The position numbers and the translations under genes were made by a program. A DNA stretch of 23,666 nt from DATAEK01 sp036258055 (lineage in GTDB: Bacteria; Acidobacteriota; Vicinamibacteria; Vicinamibacterales; 2-12-FULL-66-21): contig DATAEK010000020.1 in the NCBI GenBank assembly GCA_036258055.1, forward strand, positions 1-23,666, written 5' to 3'. The notes beneath the pieces are model-generated. The model had not been told where the DNA came from, ran no database searches, and saw only the letters and a list, made by a program, of their open reading frames with translations. Positions 7,034 to 13,614 of the stretch are shown one piece after another. Within the stretch, counting starts at the first letter, position 1. Each line of letters opens with the position of its first letter.

Positions 7034-10000
7034 TGCGCGTCATCGAACCCACTTCTGATTCACTCGTAGCGGCGGTCGAAAAAGGCGCCGGCCGGAGCCG
7101 ATTGCTCCCTGCGAATGCGGGCCGGGCGTCCACGGCGGTGCGGGCGGCGAATGTCGAAGCCCTGGGCCTCGCCGTCTGCTCGATCGTGATGCTCTTCGGC
7201 CTCTGGCTGACCACCGTGGGGCGGGTCGAGCAGCTCAAGGCCGCCACCGACTCCACGCCGGTATTGAACCTGCGAACCCTCCGCAGCCCCGAGGACCTGT
7301 TGCCGCTCCTGACGATGTTCGAGGATCGGATCGAGCGACAGGCGGCAGCCCGCATGCTCTACCGTCAAGCCGTTTCGGACGATCCGCCGCTCGATCACGT
7401 CGGCGGATTGAGCGCGGCAACGATCAGCGCAGAGGAGATCCGGCGAAATCCACACTTCGTCGAGCTACGGGCACGCCTCTCCCGGCGACCCGGCGCCACT
7501 CAGGCGCAGGTTTTGGCCGCTGCCGACCTCGCGGCTCTCAAGCCTCACGTCGTGGTTCGGACTCTCAGGGACTACGCACGCGCCGTGATGCGTGCGTGCG
7601 GCCTGTTCCTGGCCGCGTTCTGGTTCGCGCACATCGTGCGCCGCTGGCGCCGCGCTGAAGACGACCCACTGATGCTGCCAATCCTTCTCCTGCTGTCGGG
7701 CATCGGTCTGATGTCCATGCTCGCGCTGCGGGATCCGGTCCGCGACACGATCCCCGCGGAGGTGTTCGCGACGGGCGTCGCGATCGGGCTCGCTCTCCTG
7801 GTTGCGGCCGCGGAGTTCGATTTCGAGGCATCACGACTGCGCAGAGCGGTCGTCGGGCCTCTCGGCCTGGCGCTCGGGCTTGCTTCGCTGTTGCTGGTGT
7901 TCGGCAATGGTCCGGGATCGAGCGGCGCGAAGGTCAACCTGCTCGGGTTCCAGCCGGTCGAAGTGATCCGGCTGCTCGTGGTCTTCGCGCTCGCGGCGTA
8001 CTTCGCTCGGCGTCTCGAACATCTGCGCGAGCTCTCCGAATCGCCGACCGCAGCGCGGCCCTGGCTGAAGCACATCAACCTGCCACGCTGGATCGACGTC
8101 CGCCCGGTGGTCGTCAGCATGCTCGTCGTCCTCGCGTTCTTCTTCCTGCAGAAGGATCTGGGACCCGCGCTGGTGCTCACGTGCGTCGTGCTTGCTCTCT
8201 ACGCGATCGCGCGCGGCCGTGGAGGATCGGTCGTGCTCGGCCTGGCCATGTTCGTGGCGGGCTTCAGCGTCGCGTACGTGATCGGCGTGCCGGCCACGGT
8301 CCGGCAGCGCGTGCTCATCTGGTTGAACCCATGGAACAACGGCGTGCCCGGCGGCAATCAGATCGCGTACGGCTTGTGGGCGATGGCGACCGGCGCGGTG
8401 CGCGGGAGCGGGCCCGGCCTCGGGACCCCGCAGTCGATCCCCGCGGGCCATACGGACTTCGTGCTCGCGGCGATCGGTGAACAACTCGGGTACGTCGGGC
8501 TCGCGGTCGTATTCGCGCTCTACGCGATGCTGACGTGGCGGTGCCTGCGCGCCGCCGTGCGAGCACCCGGCGACTTCAGCGCCCTGCTCGCAACGGGTGC
8601 GGCGCTGGCGCTCGTCGTGCAGGCGCTCGTCATCGCGAGCGGGCTCCTCGGACTCTTTCCGCTGTCGGGGGTCGTCACGCCGTTCCTCAGTTACGGCCGG
8701 TCGTCGATGATCGCGAATGGCTTCGCGGTTGGCGTCGTGATGGCCGTCGCGCGGCGGCAGGGTGCGGTCCGGCCGCACTTCGAGGCGCCGATCCGCACGC
8801 TGGCTGCGGTCCTGAGTATCGCGGCGATCGCGGTCCTGACCCGCGCGGGCTGGGTGCAAATCGTCAAGGCTGACGCGTTCGCGACCGCCGCGAGCCTCAC
8901 CGAACAGGCGGACGGCGGCTACCGCTTCGAGTACAACCCTCGCCTGGTGGCTGCCGCTGCCCGGCTCGAGCGCGGCAGCATCTACGATCGGAACGGGCTG
9001 GTGCTCGCGACGAGCCGGCCGGCCGAAGTCCGCGCGCTCGACGCCGGCTATCAGAAGGCCGGTATTGCGATCGATCAGCCGTGTGCATCCAGGGACGCGC
9101 GCTGCTACCCGCTCGGCGGCCTGGTCTTCAGCGTGCTCGGCGACTGGCAGCACCAGACGAACTGGGGCGCACGTAACTCATCGTACATCGAGCGCGACAG
9201 CGATGCGCAGTTGAAAGGCTTCGACGATCGGCAGCGTGTGGTGGACGTCGTGAATCCTCGAACCGGCGCGCGCGATCGCACGATCAAACGGGACTACAGC
9301 GAGCTGCTCCCACTCGTCCGGTACGGTGCGGACTCGACCGATCCTCGAGTCCGCGCCCTCATGACCCGTAGCCGCGACGTTCGTGTGTCGATCGACGCGC
9401 GGCTCCAGACGCGGGCCGCATCAGCGCTTCGCCGGGGAATTGCCGCTGGCGGATACGCTCGGGGCGCGGCGATCGTGCTCGACGTCGAAACCGGTGACCT
9501 TCTGGCGTCGGTCAGCTATCCGTGGCCCACGACCCGCGAGGATACGCGAGACGATGACCCCGTCGGCGAGAGCGCGATTGACGCCTACCTGGATCGATCC
9601 CGCTACGGGCTGTACCCGCCGGGATCGACCTTCAAGCTCCTCGTCGCGAGCGCAGCGCTCCGCAGCAATCCTGCCGCGGAGAACGAAGCGTTCACCTGCC
9701 TGCGCCTGCGCGATGGGCGCGTCGGCAACTACCTCCGCGGCTGGTCCCGTCCCGTGCGCGACGATCCGTTGGACACGTCGCCTCACGGACGCGTCACGCT
9801 CCGGCGCGGGCTCGTCGTGTCCTGCAACGCCTACTTCGCGCAGCTCGCATTGCGGCTGGGGCCACGGCCTATTCTCGATGCGGCGTCGTTCTTCCAGATC
9901 GATACGGCGCGGCCGGACACGGCGGCGGCGCTGCGCCGCACGTTGCCGTATGCGGGGTATGGCCAGGCTGACGTGCTCGTCTCTCCGCTCAAGATGGCGC

Positions 10001-10386
10001 GGGTCGCGGCGGCCGTCGCGGCCGGCGGCCGCGTGCTGCCGGTCAGGTGGGTAACCGATCCCTCGTCAGCCGCGAGCGAACCCGCGGCGCGGTTCTTAGC
10101 GCCGGCCGCAGCAAGGGAGCTCTCGGAATACATGCGTGAAGTGGTGACGTCAGGAACGGGCCGCATCCTGCTGTCCAACTCCACACCGATTGCAGGCAAG
10201 ACGGGAACCGCCGAGGTCGACGGCGCCCGCGCGCACTCGTGGTTCGCCGGTTTCGCGCCGGCCGGTGGCTCCCATCCGATCGCGTTCGCGGTGATCGTCG
10301 AGAACGCCGGCTACGGCGCACGGGCGGCCGCGCCAATCGCGGGCGAGATCGTCAATGCGGCACGAGAGATCGGGTTCTTGAAGTAG
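7033..10386 (+). CDS. RodA/FtsW (SEDS) glycosyltransferase fused to class B penicillin-binding protein
   Basis: One uninterrupted 1117-residue frame joins two enzymes that are normally separate. Residues about 210-573 are a SEDS peptidoglycan polymerase: DPLMLPILLLLSGIGLM (211-227), GFQPVEVIRL (305-314), QKDLGPAL with catalytic-type D375, RVLIWLNPW (426-434), HTDFVLAAIGEQLGYVG (473-489) and LSGVVTPFLSYGRSS (544-558). A TM at about 588-606 then leads outward into a class B PBP: RGSIYDRNG (647-655), SxxK as STFK (S865, K868), SxN as SCN (930-932) and KTGT (1056-1059). Before the SEDS core are two extra helices (about 45-62 and 184-203) enclosing about 120 extracytoplasmic residues. Extra N-terminal helices occur in actinobacterial RodA; the insert is unusual. 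The ATG overlaps the kinase TGA, with AAGGA 5 nt upstream. The predicted role is septal or lateral-wall synthesis in one polypeptide. Confidence 0.93.
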   Translation: MRVIEPTSDSLVAAVEKGAGRSRLLPANAGRASTAVRAANVEALGLAVCSIVMLFGLWLTTVGRVEQLKAATDSTPVLNLRTLRSPEDLLPLLTMFEDRIERQAAARMLYRQAVSDDPPLDHVGGLSAATISAEEIRRNPHFVELRARLSRRPGATQAQVLAAADLAALKPHVVVRTLRDYARAVMRACGLFLAAFWFAHIVRRWRRAEDDPLMLPILLLLSGIGLMSMLALRDPVRDTIPAEVFATGVAIGLALLVAAAEFDFEASRLRRAVVGPLGLALGLASLLLVFGNGPGSSGAKVNLLGFQPVEVIRLLVVFALAAYFARRLEHLRELSESPTAARPWLKHINLPRWIDVRPVVVSMLVVLAFFFLQKDLGPALVLTCVVLALYAIARGRGGSVVLGLAMFVAGFSVAYVIGVPATVRQRVLIWLNPWNNGVPGGNQIAYGLWAMATGAVRGSGPGLGTPQSIPAGHTDFVLAAIGEQLGYVGLAVVFALYAMLTWRCLRAAVRAPGDFSALLATGAALALVVQALVIASGLLGLFPLSGVVTPFLSYGRSSMIANGFAVGVVMAVARRQGAVRPHFEAPIRTLAAVLSIAAIAVLTRAGWVQIVKADAFATAASLTEQADGGYRFEYNPRLVAAAARLERGSIYDRNGLVLATSRPAEVRALDAGYQKAGIAIDQPCASRDARCYPLGGLVFSVLGDWQHQTNWGARNSSYIERDSDAQLKGFDDRQRVVDVVNPRTGARDRTIKRDYSELLPLVRYGADSTDPRVRALMTRSRDVRVSIDARLQTRAASALRRGIAAGGYARGAAIVLDVETGDLLASVSYPWPTTREDTRDDDPVGESAIDAYLDRSRYGLYPPGSTFKLLVASAALRSNPAAENEAFTCLRLRDGRVGNYLRGWSRPVRDDPLDTSPHGRVTLRRGLVVSCNAYFAQLALRLGPRPILDAASFFQIDTARPDTAAALRRTLPYAGYGQADVLVSPLKMARVAAAVAAGGRVLPVRWVTDPSSAASEPAARFLAPAAARELSEYMREVVTSGTGRILLSNSTPIAGKTGTAEVDGARAHSWFAGFAPAGGSHPIAFAVIVENAGYGARAAAPIAGEIVNAAREIGFLK

Positions 10387-10409
10387 CGCCATGGCGCAGG
10401 AGTGGTGAC

Positions 10410-11204
10410 GTGACCGTACGCCTGTTGGACATCGGGAAGGACCTGCACACACGGGTCAGAAAGTTCTTCGACACGCCGCTCGACGAACGTGCGACGCCGC
10501 TCGAGATCTGCCAGGCCGTGCTGCAGGAAGTCGAGGAGAAAGTGCAGCCGCTCGGCCGCGGGCGCCGCGTGTTCCCCTACACGCGGCTGGCCGTTCGCAT
10601 CCGTCCGTCCGGTAACGATGGGTCCGCGATCGATGCCGCGTTCGCGGATCTCGATCGACGGATCCTCGAACGGTTGGAGGAGCTCCGGTGCGACGCCCCG
10701 TCCTCCCTCGACGTCACGATCGAGACGCTCGAATCCGTTCCGCCCGCGTGGCCCCCGGATCGATTCTTCAGCATCGACTACCACCGCGCGAACGACGCGC
10801 GTGGAGCGAAGCATCAGGCCCCGCCGCTGCTGCACATCACCGTCGTCAAAGGCGCAGCCACAGAACCGGCATTCACGTTCAACGAGCCGAATATTGCAAT
10901 CGGACGGACCGATGAACCGACCGACGGCCTCGGCCGGATGCGGCGCAATCGTGTGGCGTTCATCGACGTTCGCGACGGCGTCACCGAAACCGTCGGCCGC
11001 GCGCACGCCCGACTGCGCTTCGACCCGACATCTGGCAGTTACCTGCTGTTCGACGATGGCAGCAGCAACGGCACCGCCATCGTCCGCGACGGCGCGACCA
11101 TCCCTGTGCCCCGCCTCGACCCGCGCGGTGTTCTCGTCAGATCAGGCGACGAAATCCAGGTCGGCCGGGCATTGTTGCGGATCGAGATCGGTGAGGCCGG
11201 CTGA
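10410..11204 (+). CDS. Second FhaA-like protein: DUF3662-like N-terminus with C-terminal FHA domain
   Basis: The start is GTG at 10410 (264 residues), with AGGAG (10398-10402) 7 nt upstream. A longer in-frame opening back to 10239 runs inside the SEDS-PBP gene and encodes Arg-rich nonsense, so it is rejected. Residues about 20-120 (TPLEICQAVLQEVEEKVQPL, GRGRRVFPYTRLAVRI) resemble the N-terminal domain of FhaA proteins and of the first gene in this operon. Residues about 150-262 are an FHA domain: IAIGRTDEP, VGRAHARLRF and DDGSSNGTAI. An insert of about 25 residues between the Gly-Arg and the Ser/Gly-x-x-His strands (MRRNRVAFIDVRDGV) lengthens a ligand-facing loop. The Ser before Arg-x-His is Gly (VGRAH), while Asn-Gly-Thr is intact. 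It closes the operon, 23 nt after the fusion gene, and could dock a phosphorylated form of the kinase or the fusion. Confidence 0.85.
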   Translation: MTVRLLDIGKDLHTRVRKFFDTPLDERATPLEICQAVLQEVEEKVQPLGRGRRVFPYTRLAVRIRPSGNDGSAIDAAFADLDRRILERLEELRCDAPSSLDVTIETLESVPPAWPPDRFFSIDYHRANDARGAKHQAPPLLHITVVKGAATEPAFTFNEPNIAIGRTDEPTDGLGRMRRNRVAFIDVRDGVTETVGRAHARLRFDPTSGSYLLFDDGSSNGTAIVRDGATIPVPRLDPRGVLVRSGDEIQVGRALLRIEIGEAG

Positions 11205-11284
11205 CGCCGGCCACCGCCGCTGTCCGCGGTCTGCAAGCCCGTGAAGCGTGGCGCTCAGGCCGCGACGAGCGGACAGGCCGACCG

Positions 11285-11334
11285 CCTCCGCCAAGGCTTC
11301 GGCGGTCCGCCGTAGCTTCAGCGAAGGCGGAAGG
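11285..11334. repeat. Imperfect GC-rich palindrome (REP-like), possible bidirectional terminator
   Basis: The segment is an imperfect inverted repeat centred on CGGCGG-T-CCGCCG (11300-11312), with outer arms CTCCGCCAAGGCTTCGG and GTAGCTTCAGCGAAGGCGG. It lies between the convergent ends of the FHA gene (11204) and the MatC-like gene (11482). Strong GC hairpins in a convergent gap could end transcription from both sides, though there is no U-tract. The appearance matches GC-rich dispersed repeats I associate with Acidobacteriota intergenic regions, but only one full copy of this part is seen here. Confidence 0.55.
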
Positions 11335-11338
11335 CCGT

Positions 11339-11382
11339 CGCGCGAAGCGCGTAGGCGAGCGGGGGTGGGACCCCGCGAGCAC
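11339..11382 (+). repeat. Dispersed 44-bp repeat, copy 1
   Basis: This segment matches 17670-17714 over its whole length, apart from one extra A in the other copy and one A/G difference. It contains the core GTAGGCGAGCGGGGGTGG and can form a GCGGGG/CCCCGC hairpin with a six-base loop. Both copies are in the same orientation and both lie between genes. Its function is unknown; it behaves like a REP-type or MITE-like dispersed element. Confidence 0.75.
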
Positions 11383-11410
11383 CAAGAAATGCCAGCGGAC
11401 AGCGGACAGC

Positions 11411-11485
11411 GACAAGCCTCACTCCCCGCGACAAGCGTCACTCCCAGTAGCAAGCATCGCCCCCGCGACAAGTATCACTCCCTAG
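11411..11485 (+). repeat. Degenerate tandem repeat, four units of 17-20 bp
   Basis: Four units begin at 11411, 11430, 11450 and 11467. They follow the pattern GACAAGCxTCACTCCC plus a short variable tail (CCGC, AGTA and so on); the third unit is the most diverged. The last unit runs into the 3' end of the MatC-like gene (stop at 11482). The units are too few, too short and too diverged for a CRISPR array. The rest of 11205-11481 holds the palindrome and dispersed repeat described separately, and no gene. Confidence 0.6.
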
Positions 11486-12735
11486 AACAGCACGAAGCAC
11501 AGCACCGCGCCGACGATCGCCATCGACAGGCCCCAGGCGAGGAGCTTGTTGAAGAGCGGCCGGCTGTCTTCCGCGGTGGCTCCCGCGATGCAGAATGCGC
11601 CGAGCGTCGACAGTGGTGACATGTCCACGAGGTGCCCTCCGATGTTCATCGACGAGGCGATGGCGAGGGCGCTGGCGCCGGGGAGCTGCGCAGTCAGGCC
11701 CGGGACCATCGGCAGGAACGCTGGCAGGACCACGCCCGACGTGCTGCTATAGACCGACACGAGCCCAGTAAAGAACGCGACGACAGCCGTGACGGTATGC
11801 GGCGTTGCCACCCGGGCGACGAGCGAGACGAGCAGGTCGATCCCCTGCACCCGTTCGACGAGCGCAATGAGCACCGTCACGCCGCAGACCATCACGATCA
11901 CGCGCCACGGCATGCGTTTGATGGCTTCCGCGTCGTCCGCCGCGCCGGTGATCACGAGGATCACGGCTCCCGCGAACGCGCCCATGCCGACGTTGACCTG
12001 CGCGAACAGCACGCTGGCGATGAGCGCGGCAATCACGGCGAGCGTCCACCAGTGGCGCGACTCGAACGGTCCTTCTGCCGGATCCGACGCGGCGGCAGCT
12101 TCGTCGGTCGCCGACACCACACGATGATCCCGGAACAGCTTCAGGCCCCCGAAAATCGCATATCCGACAAACGCCACGGTCGCATGGGCGAGCAGGTTGT
12201 AGCGATAGGTCTGCCACTCGAAACCGGGGAGGCCGTTGCGCGCCATCAGGCCACTGACGATGATGCCGGTCGGCGCGAACGGCGAAAGCGAGCCGGCGTT
12301 GGCGCCGTTGCCGGCCATAATGGCCATCAGGAACGACGGAATCTTCGTCCGCGACGCGGTCGCCATCGCGATCGGGACGACCAGCGCCGCGGTGGCGATG
12401 TTGCCGGGGCCGATCGACGCGAGTACCGCGCTGAGCACGAAGAACATGATCGGAATCACCCCGCGGTTCCCGCGGCAGATGCGGACGGCGTGATGCGTCA
12501 GCCGCTCGAGCGTCCCGTTGGCCTGGGCCATCGCGAAGAGGAGCGTCACCCCCACGAGCGTGAGAAAGAGCTGACTCGGAAAGCCACTCATGACCGTGTT
12601 GACCGGCAACCCGCCGGCGTAGACGCCGACGACCCACGCGAGCGCAACCGCGAGCACGCCGACGTTGAGACGGCTCACGCAGCTGACGATGATCGCCAGG
12701 CCGAGCGCACACACAGAGAGGACGGCAAGGTTCAT
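11482..12735 (-). CDS. MatC-like dicarboxylate/malonate carrier (ion transporter superfamily)
   Basis: This 417-residue protein is almost entirely hydrophobic, with about 11-12 helices. It shows the N-terminal pattern of MatC/DASS-type carriers (AVALAWVVGVYAGG, then GVTLLFAMAQANGTLERLT). Two motifs fit re-entrant substrate loops: GNGANAGSLSPFAPTG around residues 141-156 and SVYSSTSGVVLPAFLP around 336-351. A cytoplasmic charged loop (about 200-225) separates the halves. MatC imports malonate in rhizobia, and relatives carry other dicarboxylates; the substrate here is not determinable. It lies 72 bp downstream of a crotonase gene on the same strand, and a CoA-transferase gene is divergent beyond that. 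This suggests uptake of an organic acid that is then activated to a CoA thioester. It has its own perfect -10 box (12750-12755) and no Shine-Dalgarno site. Confidence 0.8.
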   Translation of the reverse strand: MNLAVLSVCALGLAIIVSCVSRLNVGVLAVALAWVVGVYAGGLPVNTVMSGFPSQLFLTLVGVTLLFAMAQANGTLERLTHHAVRICRGNRGVIPIMFFVLSAVLASIGPGNIATAALVVPIAMATASRTKIPSFLMAIMAGNGANAGSLSPFAPTGIIVSGLMARNGLPGFEWQTYRYNLLAHATVAFVGYAIFGGLKLFRDHRVVSATDEAAAASDPAEGPFESRHWWTLAVIAALIASVLFAQVNVGMGAFAGAVILVITGAADDAEAIKRMPWRVIVMVCGVTVLIALVERVQGIDLLVSLVARVATPHTVTAVVAFFTGLVSVYSSTSGVVLPAFLPMVPGLTAQLPGASALAIASSMNIGGHLVDMSPLSTLGAFCIAGATAEDSRPLFNKLLAWGLSMAIVGAVLCFVLF

Positions 12736-12749
12736 GATGGTGAGCGCTG

Positions 12750-12755
12750 ATTATA
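12750..12755 (-). promoter_or_regulatory. Perfect -10 box for the MatC-like gene
   Basis: On the minus strand TATAAT occupies 12755-12750, 14 nt before the ATG at 12735, in an otherwise GC-rich gap. A start about 7 nt downstream would leave a leader of 7-8 nt with no room for a Shine-Dalgarno site, so translation would be nearly leaderless. No convincing -35 element is seen at 16-18 bp. Confidence 0.5.
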
Positions 12756-12807
12756 GGGTGCCGATCTCGGATAGTCTGTAGCGTCCGGCGGAGGGGGCGG
12801 GCGGAAG

Positions 12808-13590
12808 TCACCGCCCCATGAACTTCGGCACGCGCTTGTCGACAAATGCCGCCACGCCCTCGCGGAAGTCCGCGCTCGCATAGCATGCCGACACGAGATC
12901 GTCATCGGCGCCGGCGGCGAGGCGGCGATGTTCGGCGAGGCGGCGGACGGCTTCCTTGGTCACGCGGATCGTCCACGGCGCGTTGGCGGCAATCGCCTGA
13001 GCCAGCTCGCGAACGGCGCCATCAATCGACGGCGGATCCGCGGTCCGCGTGACGAGACCCAGCGAGGCGGCTTCGGTCGCGTCGAGCAATCGACCGGTGT
13101 ACAGCAGATCCTTGGTGCGCGCCGGTCCGATGAGGTCCGCAAGGCGCGCGCAATTCGCAGCCGATAGACAGTTGCCGAGCGTGCGGGCGATGGGTACGCC
13201 GAACCTGGCCGCGGGTGTGCAGACACGCAGATCGCAGCAGAACGCGATCAGGCACCCGGCGCCGGCCGCCACCCCGTGGACCTGCGCGATGGTCGGGACT
13301 CGCAGGCGCTCGAGCCGATCGAGCACCGCTTCCATGCGCCGCTCGTACGCGACCCCGTCGTCGCCGGTCGCGAACGCGGTGAACTGACGGATGTCGGTGC
13401 CGGCCGCGAACGCGTCGCCGGTCGCGCGGATGACGAACACGCGCAGCTGATCGTCGGCGTTCACGCGCTCGCAGGCACTGGCAAGCGCGTCGTACATGGC
13501 CCACGTCAGCGCGTTTCTCGCCTCCGGGCGATTGAACGTCAGGAACGCGACGGGACCGTCAGAGGCGAACAGCGCTTCTGGAATCGACAC
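12808..13590 (-). CDS. Enoyl-CoA hydratase/isomerase (crotonase) family protein lacking both catalytic Glu
   Basis: The start is GTG at 13590 (260 residues), preceded by GAGG at 5 nt and beginning just before the family's first strand (VAFLTFNRPEARNAL). The upstream in-frame extension to 13698 encodes the antisense of the divergent gene and is rejected. Crotonase features are the CoA-binding NRPEARNAL, the oxyanion-hole stretches AAGTDIRQF and VAAGAGCLIAF, then ARFGVPIARTLGNCLS and the C-terminal helix ending FVDKRVPKFMGR. By alignment to rat enoyl-CoA hydratase, the positions of Glu144 (GGGCEL) and Glu164 (FGQPE) appear to be Leu (GAGCLI) and Ile (FGVPI). Canonical hydration is therefore unlikely; isomerisation, decarboxylation, racemisation or thioester hydrolysis remain possible. 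Start codons of this gene and the CoA-transferase are only 24 bp apart. Confidence 0.85.
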   Translation of the reverse strand: MSIPEALFASDGPVAFLTFNRPEARNALTWAMYDALASACERVNADDQLRVFVIRATGDAFAAGTDIRQFTAFATGDDGVAYERRMEAVLDRLERLRVPTIAQVHGVAAGAGCLIAFCCDLRVCTPAARFGVPIARTLGNCLSAANCARLADLIGPARTKDLLYTGRLLDATEAASLGLVTRTADPPSIDGAVRELAQAIAANAPWTIRVTKEAVRRLAEHRRLAAGADDDLVSACYASADFREGVAAFVDKRVPKFMGR

Positions 13591-13614
13591 GAGGACCTCA
13601 CAGGGAGTACGGGA

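Noticed and set aside
8780..8860. Possibility that the RodA and PBP parts are two genes merged by error
   Set aside because: The frame is continuous, no second Shine-Dalgarno site or start is evident, and the linker reads as one PBP anchor helix with correct topology. Raw-read confirmation would still be useful.
10239..10409. N-terminal extension of the second FHA protein
   Set aside because: It lies inside the SEDS-PBP coding region, encodes Arg-rich sequence, and a strong Shine-Dalgarno site marks the GTG at 10410.
11411..11485. CRISPR array
   Set aside because: Only four short, diverged units with no unique spacers of constant length and no cas genes.
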